A stretch of 64,000 nt of DNA from the NCBI RefSeq assembly GCF_011440305.1, contig NZ_JAAOIW010000001.1:868001-932000 (forward strand), given 5' to 3'. This stretch comes from Paenibacillus agricola. Its GTDB lineage: Bacteria > Bacillota > Bacilli > Paenibacillales > NBRC-103111. This document shows, in pieces, positions 1-7,990 of this stretch. Positions within the stretch are counted from its first letter, which is position 1. Each line of letters begins with the position of its first letter. A model generated the notes under the pieces. The model had not been told where the DNA came from, made no database searches, and saw only the letters and a program-made list of their open reading frames with translations. The position numbers and the translations under genes are program-made.

Positions 1-1278
1 TCCTTTTTCAGCAAAGGCATCTAACCGCGCCACAAACTCATCGCTTAAAGGCTGGTAATCAGGAATGATAATCGCCTGATATTTGTCCCAGGACAGATTC
101 AAAGCATTCTGTACGACCAACGAATCAAACATATAATGGCTCTCCGTTAAAAAACGGTACCAGCCCCGATATTCGGAAGCATTGTCCGAGGATCCCTTCA
201 GCAAAGCAATCGTCGATTGGGATGAGAGGTTCAAATATTCCTGTTCGTGCTCCGCGTGAAAATGGAACATTTCTTTAATGCCCTCATAACCGGATTTATC
301 CTCATGATTATCGAGCCGCCCCATTAAGTAATAATCAAGCCCGCCTCCGTTGGCGAGATTTTGGGCTAGCCGCAGCTTTTGCTGAAAAGGCGATACCGTC
401 ACATGCCGATGATAGTAATCAATAAAATCTACGGTCGTATTGCTCGACACCATATTCGGATAGGAGCTAACCGCCCATTTCGTATTCTCCGAAGCACTAT
501 ACTGCCAATGCGGCAAAGGCCGATCCAACGCCGTATTCGATTCCTGGCGAATAAAGCCTTCCTTTAATTCAAAATTGTTAGCAATTGCTATGTCCGGCCG
601 AACGCCGAGAATCACCTCATGCATTTTGATGGCATAAGCCTTTAGCATCCGTTGTTTAAAAATCAAATACTTGGCATACAACGGATCTGTCGTATCCTCC
701 ACCTTCGGCAAGGGAGCGTCGAACATTTCCTTAAACCGCCTTTGGCAGCTGTCACAATGGCAAATGCCATAGTAGTTATAGCTATAATCCTTGACCTGAT
801 AGCCGCCCATATTAAAGAAAATACCATCAAAATTCAGCGTAGTGATTGCCTCTTTAATAATTTCAGGAGCAAAAATCTGCTGATAATCACCGCTCAGACA
901 CACATGGACATCGCCATTGTAGTCAATAATCTCACCCTTTTGGCTTACATACGCCCATTCCGGATGTGCCTCATAAATCGGCCTGCGCACCTTCGAGAAA
1001 TCTGTTCTCGCCACCACTTTAATATCCGCCTTATGGCAAGCCGCAATAATATCCTCCAGGCTGTCGCCTGTTAAATACGGGCTTTGAAAATGATACGGCA
1101 GCTTCGTCGGATAGCTCGCAATAATGCCCGCTGTGTTGATCATTACCACATTAGCCTTAAACTCCTGCAAATCCGCCACAAACCGCTCCGCATCAATATC
1201 CACCATATCAATTTCTCTTAGATTCGTCTGGATCTCCCGCCAAGGCCGTCCATCCCACCATTTTGCCGCTCCACTCAT
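1..1278 (-). CDS. Glycoside-hydrolase-like protein (GHL6 type), 3' end outside window
   Basis: The reading frame is open from the ATG at 1278 to the left edge (426 codons), so the C-terminus is missing. I recognise the opening motif KWWDGRPWREIQTNLRE and the following text (CHKADIKVVARTDFSKV, FDGIFFNMGGY, CHCDSCQRRF) as the family of putative glycosyl hydrolases (GHL6, related to GH42-like TIM barrels) that often sit beside sugar importers. The end that is present (LDAFAEKG) looks like the start of a beta-galactosidase trimerisation-like domain. No signal peptide is visible, so it is probably cytoplasmic. Start choice: an upstream ATG at 1287 abuts GGGAGG, whereas the ATG at 1278 lies 9 nt after it. 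The gene is downstream of the lipoprotein gene at 1842-3446 on the same strand, so it may process the imported sugar. The 40-bp repeat array begins about 30 bp upstream. Substrate unknown. Confidence 0.8.
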   Translation of the reverse strand, partial: MSGAAKWWDGRPWREIQTNLREIDMVDIDAERFVADLQEFKANVVMINTAGIIASYPTKLPYHFQSPYLTGDSLEDIIAACHKADIKVVARTDFSKVRRPIYEAHPEWAYVSQKGEIIDYNGDVHVCLSGDYQQIFAPEIIKEAITTLNFDGIFFNMGGYQVKDYSYNYYGICHCDSCQRRFKEMFDAPLPKVEDTTDPLYAKYLIFKQRMLKAYAIKMHEVILGVRPDIAIANNFELKEGFIRQESNTALDRPLPHWQYSASENTKWAVSSYPNMVSSNTTVDFIDYYHRHVTVSPFQQKLRLAQNLANGGGLDYYLMGRLDNHEDKSGYEGIKEMFHFHAEHEQEYLNLSSQSTIALLKGSSDNASEYRGWYRFLTESHYMFDSLVVQNALNLSWDKYQAIIIPDYQPLSDEFVARLDAFAEKG

Positions 1279-1310
1279 CTTTTTCATCCTCCCATAAATT
1301 GATGTTGATC

Positions 1311-1545
1311 TTGCGATTCCCGCAGGGACAGCCTGCCCTTGCCCTCGCTCTCGCGATTCCCGCAGGGACAGCCCGCCCTTGCCCTCGCTCTTGCGATTCC
1401 CGCAGGGACAGCTCGCCCTTGCCCTCGCTCTCGCGATTCCCGCAGGGACAGCCCACCCTTGCCCTCGCTCTTGCGATTCCCGCAGGGACAGCTCGCCCTT
1501 GCCCTCGCTCTTGCGATTCCCGCAGGGACAGCCCGCCCTTGCCCT
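1311..1545. repeat. Tandem array of a 40-bp repeat (about 5.6 copies)
   Basis: Units start at 1321, 1361, 1401, 1441, 1481 and 1521 with a period of exactly 40 bp; the last is partial, and a 10-bp piece precedes the first at 1311. Copies differ at only a few positions. Each carries the small palindrome TCCCGCAGGGA and a pyrimidine-rich half (CCCTTGCCCTCGCTC). Because 40 is not a multiple of 3, and all frames read as proline/arginine-rich low complexity, I treat the apparent open frames here as artefacts. Confidence 0.95.
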
Positions 1546-1570
1546 TCCGCTCTGACCTTAACTGCGCCTA

Positions 1571-1715
1571 CTCGCATTACGTCGGATCCCTACAGCCCAA
1601 GCGTGTCCCGTAGGGACGGTAGCGCTCCCACCACGCATTACCTTAGTCCATCCCGCACCTGCTCGCACCACGTCGGATCCCTACAGTCCAAGCGTGTCCC
1701 GTAGGGACGGTAGCG
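1571..1715. repeat. Two 54-bp direct repeats with GTCCCGTAGGGAC palindrome
   Basis: Positions 1571-1624 and 1662-1715 match over 54 nt with three differences, 91 bp apart. Each contains the hairpin-forming GTCCCGTAGGGAC. Its core (CCCGNAGGG) resembles the palindrome inside the neighbouring 40-bp array, so both may derive from one repeat family. No coding frame is supported. Confidence 0.9.
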
Positions 1716-1788
1716 TTCCACGAACCTAGGCAGCTAAGCACCACCACGGGTGTCCAGAGGGCAGCGCCCTTTGGAGCCCTCCCTTGTA

Positions 1789-1831
1789 GGGAGGGTTTGG
1801 GTGGGTGGCTCCACGAGGGTTTGGGTGGGTG
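1789..1831 (+). repeat. G-rich 17-bp direct repeat with G-quadruplex motif
   Basis: GAGGGTTTGGGTGGGTG occurs at 1791-1807 and again at 1815-1831. The first copy, with the preceding GGG, gives four G3 runs with loops of 1, 3 and 1 nt (1789-1805), which fits a canonical intramolecular quadruplex. It lies just past the stop codon of the gene ending at 1842. An adjacent CCCTCCCTTGTAGGGAGGG hairpin (about 1777-1795) overlaps it. No U-run follows, so this is not a typical rho-independent terminator. Confidence 0.75.
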
Positions 1832-1841
1832 ACTACGCTGG

Positions 1842-3446
1842 CTACCTCCCCGTCAACTCCTTATAACCCCCAGCAAACTCCAGACCCGCCTTTTTAATAT
1901 TCGGATCATCGTTGATTTTTTTCACATAGGCCTTGTATTCATCCATCGTGATCTGGCCAACGACCGCTTTGACGGACATCGAAAGCCATTCCTGCTCGAA
2001 TTTCGGCCAGGTCGCGATCCATGTGCTCGATTCAACCACACTGAACGGACTGATGGTGCCTTTGGTAAAATAACCCTGCGACTCGACCAATTTGATTTTG
2101 GCTTCGTTATATTCTTTGGGTGCGGCAGGTGTGGTGATTTTTCCATATTTATCATAAAAAAGGGTAATCGGCTGCCAAGGTGAAGTCGAACCAACCTCTT
2201 TTTTATGCAAATCGGTTAAGACCATATTGCCATTGACATTATTGGAGTGGAGTCCTTCGATTCCATTGACCGAGAAATCATAAAATTCCTTGTTATTCGT
2301 CAATTCCCAATAATCGAGGATCCGCTTCACCTTTTCTTCAGGCACCTTCTTTGAAATTAGGAAGCCTCCATCCACGCCCGTCCCATAGCGGACGGAATAA
2401 CCACCTGGGCCTTGCAGCGGAGGCGTCGTGTCGACGTTGGCTTCGGGCTGCACCTTTTTGATCGTCTGGGTGAACTGGTAGTCCCAGCGGAAGCTTTCAT
2501 TCACTAGCGCAGCCGCTTTGCCGGCCTCGAATAGCTCCACCGCTTGCGTCGGCTTCATCACGGAAAATTCCTGGGCCAGCACGCCATCCTTGTACAGCTC
2601 ACGGAACCAGGCAACCAAATCCGCATATTGTGGCGTTAAGAGCTCGTGGATAAGCCCGCCCTCCGCATTAAACGTCGGTTTGCCTGTGCCGAATGCATCC
2701 CCGAAGCCTCCCGCACCTGCGCTAAGCAGATTGGCTTTGGAAACCAAGCCGATCGTATCCTTTTTGCCGTTACCATCGATGTCGGCTTCAACTATTTTTT
2801 TCAGGGCGCTGCGGTATTCGTCCAAGGTTTGCGGCATCGCAATACCAAGCTTATCTAACCAATCTTTACGGACTTTGGGTCCACCTGACAGCTGTGGGCG
2901 GTTTTTGGGAATCAAATAATTTTTACCGGCAATCCGGCTGTTGATCCAAGCATCGGGTGCTGATGAATTTTTTAAATTTGGATATTTACTGAAGTCACCG
3001 AGAAAAGGCGTAAGATCCCAGAAGGCTCCGTTTTTGACAGCATTAACGACGGGAGGATGCTTCTGGTCATGAATGACGAGCACTTCAGGAATATTGCCAG
3101 AGGCCAGGATCAGGTTTAATTTCGTCTTATAGTCACCGTCTGGAATCCATTCGAGGTTGAGCTTCGTGTTGGTTCGTTTCATAAACTCTTTCCAATAGGC
3201 ATTTTCCATATTAGGCACTTCCTCAAACAGCCGCACGGTCATTTGAAGCTCCAACGGCTCTTGCTTGTTAGCATCCACCGGTTTGCTGCTTGTGCTAGTG
3301 CTTGTGTTTGGCAACATCACTTGGTCATTGGCCTTCGGATTGCTTGGGTTACCCGTACAGCCAGCCAGGAGCAGAAGCGCCAGTGTCCCACTGACGGATA
3401 TCCTCCATGGAGACAGTCTTGCAAGCTTCGAGCGATTAGGAGCCAA
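1842..3446 (-). CDS. Extracellular sugar-binding lipoprotein, LplA/YtcQ family
   Basis: 534-residue family 1 solute-binding protein of the long LplA type used by CUT1 importers in paenibacilli. The N-terminus has Arg/Lys residues, a hydrophobic core and the lipobox LLAGC at about residues 26-30, so it should be acylated and face outward. The frame is closed just upstream by a TAA; the first usable start is TTG at 3446, with GAGGGG about 10 nt upstream. It is transcribed divergently from the membrane AraC regulator at 3653, and the matching permeases lie beyond that gene on the plus strand (6007-7931). A paralogue sits at 11411-12946. The ligand cannot be read from sequence; family members bind oligosaccharides such as uronates or plant-wall fragments. 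Regulation is probably by the adjacent AraC protein through the motif at 3510-3526. Confidence 0.88.
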   Translation of the reverse strand: MAPNRSKLARLSPWRISVSGTLALLLLAGCTGNPSNPKANDQVMLPNTSTSTSSKPVDANKQEPLELQMTVRLFEEVPNMENAYWKEFMKRTNTKLNLEWIPDGDYKTKLNLILASGNIPEVLVIHDQKHPPVVNAVKNGAFWDLTPFLGDFSKYPNLKNSSAPDAWINSRIAGKNYLIPKNRPQLSGGPKVRKDWLDKLGIAMPQTLDEYRSALKKIVEADIDGNGKKDTIGLVSKANLLSAGAGGFGDAFGTGKPTFNAEGGLIHELLTPQYADLVAWFRELYKDGVLAQEFSVMKPTQAVELFEAGKAAALVNESFRWDYQFTQTIKKVQPEANVDTTPPLQGPGGYSVRYGTGVDGGFLISKKVPEEKVKRILDYWELTNNKEFYDFSVNGIEGLHSNNVNGNMVLTDLHKKEVGSTSPWQPITLFYDKYGKITTPAAPKEYNEAKIKLVESQGYFTKGTISPFSVVESSTWIATWPKFEQEWLSMSVKAVVGQITMDEYKAYVKKINDDPNIKKAGLEFAGGYKELTGR

Positions 3447-3509
3447 TTTTTATCATCCCCTCATTTGTGTAATAGGTCTTACATACGCATCGTAATCAAA
3501 GGGGGGCTG

Positions 3510-3526
3510 GCACTCAATAGTCAACT
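3510..3526 (-). promoter_or_regulatory. Candidate operator/promoter of the lipoprotein gene at 1842-3446
   Basis: On the minus strand TTGACTATTGAGTGCC is followed 24 nt after its TTGACT by TACGAT, a possible -10 box. The same layout occurs upstream of the paralogous lipoprotein gene at 12946 and, inverted, upstream of the regulator at 3653. The 24-nt gap is too long for TTGACT to be a -35 element, so I read it as an activator site overlapping the -35 region. The assignment to the AraC regulator is inference. Confidence 0.5.
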
Positions 3527-3592
3527 TTTGCTATCAAAGGAAATACCTTCTTTCAAGCCGTTAAAGCTACAGCCACAGCCGAATATCAAAAA

Positions 3593-3629
3593 TTGACTAT
3601 ATCTTGCCCTTTCTATCCTTGGCTATAAT
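3593..3629 (+). promoter_or_regulatory. Candidate operator plus -10 of the AraC regulator gene at 3653
   Basis: TTGACTATATCTTGCC at 3593-3608 repeats the motif found on the opposite strand at 3510-3526. TATAAT at 3624-3629 starts 25 nt after the TTGACT. The two motifs point outward from the shared intergenic region, which suits divergent activation of transporter and regulator genes. Confidence 0.5.
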
Positions 3630-3652
3630 TTGGTTACGGGAGATGATGTTAT

Positions 3653-5884
3653 GTGGTAACTAACAAAGAAGCTCATGGAATGAAGGCCGCCTATTTCTAT
3701 CGATTTATATGGTTTGGCTGCTTCTCGGTTTGCTTGCCGATTATGCTGGCTGGTTTGGTTTATTACCAGTTTTCGATGAAGGGGGGAATCGCAAATATTC
3801 AGTCGGCCAACCAGACTTCCTTAATTATGGTGGAACAATTTACTGAAAAAGTAATGCGGGATATCGTGGACCGATCCTTCCAATTAGCGTTCGATCCTGC
3901 GATCGGCGAATCATTCAACCTTCAGCAATACCAAACGAATTATGTAGCACAAATGGAGCTATTGAATAAAATCTCTTTAGAAAAATACCAAAATAGCTTA
4001 ATTGGAGACATTTATTATTACTACCGCCAAGCTAATCTTGTGTTATCCACCGAGGCCGGGCATCAAAAAACACCTGATTTTAATTTCAACAAAGACATCG
4101 CCCAATTGGAAATAACCGGCCAGGATGGCCAATGGATTTATTTGCCTGAGGGGCTGCGGCATGGTTACATTTCTTTTGCATTAAGGCTGCCTACGCTTTC
4201 CTCCGACGAAACGGATTCACAGGGGCTTTTGGTCACGCAGGTGGATGTCAGCCAGATCAAAAAATATTTTGCCAATGTGTCGCTGTTGGCTAAAAGCCAG
4301 TCAATTATTGCCCTTGATGAGCAGCAGCGCCCGTTGTTTCACATGCAAAAGGAAAATGATCCCCAAACGTATCTCAACGAAGAAGTCCTTCATACCATAA
4401 TTGCAGCTCCACAGCAAAGTGGAGGCTTTCAAGCCCATGGCTCCCTGGGGGAATCGTTTTTCTATTCCTATAAAAAGTCGACCTCCGGCCATATGTACAT
4501 ATCCGTCACCCCTTACCAGGCGATCCTTGGTGAATTGGCATGGATTCGCTGGATAACACTGGCTGCAGTTTTGGCGCTAATATCAATCTGTATGGTGCTT
4601 ACAATCATTAGCCTAAGGCGTGCCTACAATCCCATTAGGCAGCTGTTCGACCATTTGAATAAACAAACCCAAACCTTGGGCGAGCAGCTCGACCGCTTGA
4701 TTCCGCCACTGATGGAAAGGCTGCTACAGCAATGGCTTGCAGGCAATTATATCCATAGTCCAACTATGTATGATGAATGCCGCAAATATGGAATTCCTGT
4801 AGACCATACCTTTGTGGTATTGCTGTTCAAAGTGGAAAATCTATTCAAAGGAGAGCGGTTCCGCCCCGAGGATAAGCCTGTTATTACCTTTGCCGTTACA
4901 AATGTGATGAGGGAGCTGCTATCGAGCCATCCCAAGCTGCGTGGCTATGTGCTTCACGACAGCCAAGGGCAAGGCACAGCAATCCTGTATTTTGACCGGG
5001 AGGACCCACTCCCTTCGATGGTCCATCAAACAAAGCTATTCGCTGAGTCCGTCCAAGCTGCGATACAACAATATTTGAAGCTCCAGGTATCAGTGGGTAT
5101 TGGACGGTTCTACCCGCACATCGCTGATATCCGTGTGTCTTACCGTGAGTCCAAGCTGGCACTCCAGTACCGTCTATATAATGAGCAGGAGTCTGTCCTC
5201 TATATCGACGATTTGGAAAGCACGCAAAAGCTCCCCACTTTCCGTTATCCCCGCGCGATCCAAAACTCGATTGTGGATGCGCTCGCAATCGGGGACAAGA
5301 AGCAAGCACAGCTGGCCATGGAGGCGTTCACCCATGCTTTGCAGCCTTCGGAATCGTATGCGATTAGCTCCCAATGCTACCCGATGCTACTGGCGGCTAT
5401 TATTGCCTCGGTCGAGCATAAGGGCGGCGGCATACCGGATATGCTGGAATACGACCTGTTCGACCAGCTGAGGGCGAGAGAAACCCGTGCGGAAATGTGC
5501 GAGTGGTTTAGCGACCACCTTTTCCCGCTATACGAGCAAATTAGCGACGAAAATTATCATAAATCAGGCAAGTTGATTGCCCAAAAGGTTCGCAAGCATG
5601 TGCTGGATCATATTTCGCGGGAAATATCGCTGGCTGAATGCGCCGATCTGCTCCATATTTCGCCAGCCTACTTAAGCCGGCTTTTCAAAAAAGAAATCGG
5701 CGGCTCGTTCCTTGATTTTGTAACGGAGAGCAAAATGAATGAAGCCCGCAGGCTGCTCACGGCAACCGATGCTAACATCAGCCATATTGCGGAGGCTGTT
5801 GGCTATTCGCATCGGACGTTTAACCGGGTATTCCAGCGGCTGCTCAAAATGTCTCCCAGCGATTACAGAACCCATTATCGATAA
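3653..5884 (+). CDS. Membrane-anchored AraC-family transcriptional regulator
   Basis: 743 residues. A hydrophobic segment at about 15-35 and a second near 290-315 bracket an extracellular sensor-like region (probably Cache-like). A cytoplasmic linker and a C-terminal AraC/XylS double helix-turn-helix follow in the last 100 residues (LAECADLLHISPAYLSRLFKK, then ISHIAEAVGYSHRTFNRVF). This is a one-component sensor that couples an external sugar signal, perhaps via the lipoprotein, to DNA binding. Start is GTG at 3653 behind GGGAG; ATG at 3680 is the alternative and would leave the first membrane segment intact. It lies between the divergent lipoprotein gene and the permeases, 122 nt upstream of the latter. 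A close paralogue is at 9076-11373. Confidence 0.88.
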   Translation: MVTNKEAHGMKAAYFYRFIWFGCFSVCLPIMLAGLVYYQFSMKGGIANIQSANQTSLIMVEQFTEKVMRDIVDRSFQLAFDPAIGESFNLQQYQTNYVAQMELLNKISLEKYQNSLIGDIYYYYRQANLVLSTEAGHQKTPDFNFNKDIAQLEITGQDGQWIYLPEGLRHGYISFALRLPTLSSDETDSQGLLVTQVDVSQIKKYFANVSLLAKSQSIIALDEQQRPLFHMQKENDPQTYLNEEVLHTIIAAPQQSGGFQAHGSLGESFFYSYKKSTSGHMYISVTPYQAILGELAWIRWITLAAVLALISICMVLTIISLRRAYNPIRQLFDHLNKQTQTLGEQLDRLIPPLMERLLQQWLAGNYIHSPTMYDECRKYGIPVDHTFVVLLFKVENLFKGERFRPEDKPVITFAVTNVMRELLSSHPKLRGYVLHDSQGQGTAILYFDREDPLPSMVHQTKLFAESVQAAIQQYLKLQVSVGIGRFYPHIADIRVSYRESKLALQYRLYNEQESVLYIDDLESTQKLPTFRYPRAIQNSIVDALAIGDKKQAQLAMEAFTHALQPSESYAISSQCYPMLLAAIIASVEHKGGGIPDMLEYDLFDQLRARETRAEMCEWFSDHLFPLYEQISDENYHKSGKLIAQKVRKHVLDHISREISLAECADLLHISPAYLSRLFKKEIGGSFLDFVTESKMNEARRLLTATDANISHIAEAVGYSHRTFNRVFQRLLKMSPSDYRTHYR

Positions 5885-6006
5885 ACACTTCCCTGTCCTT
5901 TGACCTTTGATACGGGCTACCCCGGAGCTGTGTGTAAATATCTTGTCCTGACTCCATGCTGACTCTGATGCTGAATCTATCTATTATTAACGAAAGGAAG
6001 AACGCC

Positions 6007-6975
6007 ATGAGGTTGGAACAATCGTCCAAGCCGCCTGGAATCGCGTTATCCGATTCCGTTTCGCGGTCAGGCAGCAAAACCTGGCAGCGTATGCTGGCAG
6101 GCCGCTATATTTATGCATTGGTATTGCCGGGCTTTGTTTTCTTCGCTATTTTCAAATTCCTACCGATGTGGGGTGTGCTTATCGCCTTCCAGAATTACAA
6201 CCCGTTTGCCGGAATAAGCGGCAGCGAATGGGTCGGCATGCAGCACTTTTCCAATTTAATCCAGGATGAGCACTTTTATATTTTGCTGCGAAATACGCTG
6301 GTTATTAACTTGATGAATTTGTGCTTTTTTTTCCCGGTGCCGATTTTTTTGACATTAATGTTGAATGAAGTGCGACATGAATGGTTTAAAAAAATTAACC
6401 AATCGATCGTGTATTTACCCCATTTCTTATCCTGGGTAGTTGTCGCCAGTATGACATTTTTTATGCTGTCGGTAGATGTGGGTTTTGTAAATAAGCTGCT
6501 GGTTTATCTGGGGCTTGATACGATTTCCTTCTTGTCCGAGCCACAATATTTCTGGGGCTTGCTGACGATCCAAAATATATGGAAGGAAACGGGCTGGGGG
6601 ACGGTTATTTTCCTCGCTGCCGTCGCTGGAGTGGACACGCAGCGATACGAGGCGGCGGTCGTAGATGGAGCAGGACGTTTACGTCAAATTTGGCATATTA
6701 CCCTGCCAGCGATCCGTCCGACTATTGTGATCCTGCTTATTTTGAGGCTTGGGCATATGGCCGATGTTGGATTTGAACAGGTGCTTTTAATGATGAATCC
6801 GCTTGTTAACAATGTAGCCGACGTGTTTGATACTTACGTTTATTATCGTGGCATCCAGCAGGGCGAGATTAGCTTGGGCACGGCGGTGGGCTTATTTAAA
6901 GGAGTAATCGGGCTGGTTCTGGTGCTGTGCTCCAATTATGTGGTCAAAAAAATGGGCCACGAAGGGATTTATTAA
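6007..6975 (+). CDS. Sugar ABC transporter permease, LplB/YteP type
   Basis: 322-residue inner-membrane permease with about six hydrophobic segments. The cytoplasmic EAA loop is visible as AAVVDGAGRLRQIWHITLPAI near residues 215-235. An N-terminal hydrophilic extension precedes the first helix (YIYALVLPGFVFFAIFKFLP), typical of LplB. The frame is open upstream to 5956, but the ATG at 6007 is preceded by AAAGGAAG at the right distance. It pairs with the permease at 7053 and needs a lipoprotein and an ATPase; no ATPase is encoded here. Probably uses the lipoprotein at 1842-3446, possibly also the one at 11411. Confidence 0.9.
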   Translation: MRLEQSSKPPGIALSDSVSRSGSKTWQRMLAGRYIYALVLPGFVFFAIFKFLPMWGVLIAFQNYNPFAGISGSEWVGMQHFSNLIQDEHFYILLRNTLVINLMNLCFFFPVPIFLTLMLNEVRHEWFKKINQSIVYLPHFLSWVVVASMTFFMLSVDVGFVNKLLVYLGLDTISFLSEPQYFWGLLTIQNIWKETGWGTVIFLAAVAGVDTQRYEAAVVDGAGRLRQIWHITLPAIRPTIVILLILRLGHMADVGFEQVLLMMNPLVNNVADVFDTYVYYRGIQQGEISLGTAVGLFKGVIGLVLVLCSNYVVKKMGHEGIY

Positions 6976-7052
6976 AGCTGGAGGAACCACCTTCGATCCA
7001 TCGATCCATTTGTATCCACTTCCGATCTATTCTGCTGCTGAGGAGGCGTACC

Positions 7053-7931
7053 ATGAGTGTTGTCTACAATAAAAAAATGGCTGTCGGCGACTGGGCCAAC
7101 TATGCTCTGCTGGGGCTTATCGCGATATCAAGCTTGTTTCCCTTCCTATATATCGTGAGCATTTCGTTAACAGATCCCGAGGCCTATGTACCGCTAAAAT
7201 TTTATTTGCTGCCCGATAAGTGGTCGTTTGCCTCTTATGCTTATATTCTCTCGACTCCAAGCTTCCTGAATGCTTTGAAAAGCACTACTTTTATTACGGT
7301 TGTTGGTACTGTGCTGAATATCTTGATTACCTTCACCATGGCCTACGGGCTAACCAAAAAATGGGTGCCGGGCCGCAGCTTTTTTCTAGGCGCTGTGATT
7401 ATTACGCTGTTTTTCAACGCAGGTGTAATTCCCAACTATATTCTTGTCAAAGAAATGGGCTTGCTGAATTCATATTGGTCATTGATTTGGCCAAGCCTAA
7501 CCAATGCCTTTAGCCTAATCGTGGTCAAAAGCTTTATGGAATCCATCCATCCCGAACTAGAGGATTCCGCCAGAATTGACGGCTGTAACGAGATCGGTGT
7601 GTTTGTAAAAATCATCATCCCGCTCTCCATGCCTGCAATCGCTGCGTTTACACTGTTTTTCGCGGTACAGCACTGGAATACGTATTTCAACGCGCTGATT
7701 TACATCTCCGATACCAAAAAATGGACGCTCCAGGTATTGATCAAGCAGCTTGTGATTGAAGCCGATGCCTCCGGCATTGGGCAAGCTGGCAGCTCCGATG
7801 AAGCTACCGTTCCTCAGGAAACGATCCGTATGGCCTCAATCGTTCTTGCTATGCTGCCGATCCTGTTCGTCTACCCATTCCTGCAAAAGCACTTCGCCAA
7901 AGGTGTCACACTCGGCTCAGTCAAAGGATAA
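7053..7931 (+). CDS. Sugar ABC transporter permease, LplC/YtcP type
   Basis: 292-residue second permease of the same importer. It has a LplC-like start (KMAVGDWANYALLGLIAISSLFPFLYI), an EAA loop (EDSARIDGCNEIGVFVKIIIPLS, about residues 168-190), and the characteristic C-terminus FAKGVTLGSVKG. ATG at 7053 follows GAGGAGG by 6 nt; the upstream open frame to 6927 overlaps the previous gene and is ignored. It lies 77 nt downstream of the LplB-type gene and is followed by the dehydrogenase at 7991, probably in one transcript. Confidence 0.9.
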   Translation: MSVVYNKKMAVGDWANYALLGLIAISSLFPFLYIVSISLTDPEAYVPLKFYLLPDKWSFASYAYILSTPSFLNALKSTTFITVVGTVLNILITFTMAYGLTKKWVPGRSFFLGAVIITLFFNAGVIPNYILVKEMGLLNSYWSLIWPSLTNAFSLIVVKSFMESIHPELEDSARIDGCNEIGVFVKIIIPLSMPAIAAFTLFFAVQHWNTYFNALIYISDTKKWTLQVLIKQLVIEADASGIGQAGSSDEATVPQETIRMASIVLAMLPILFVYPFLQKHFAKGVTLGSVKG

Positions 7932-7990
7932 TGATTCCGCCGAGCTTCTAATATAAGCAAGCCCAATATACGAAATAAGGAGAGGTAACG

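Noticed and set aside
1311-1545. CRISPR array
   Set aside because: Units are contiguous 40-bp copies without variable spacers, and no cas genes are nearby.
1263-1704. Several overlapping open frames on both strands across the repeat array
   Set aside because: They are Pro/Arg/Ala-rich translations of a 40-bp repeat whose period shifts the frame each unit. No ribosome binding site or family match.
3593-3598. TTGACT as a normal -35 box for the TATAAT at 3624
   Set aside because: The spacing of 25 nt is too long for sigma-A. It fits better as part of an activator site.
4896-5471. Long antisense and alternate-frame readings inside the AraC gene
   Set aside because: The AraC reading is supported by domain motifs; the others have no start signals or motifs.
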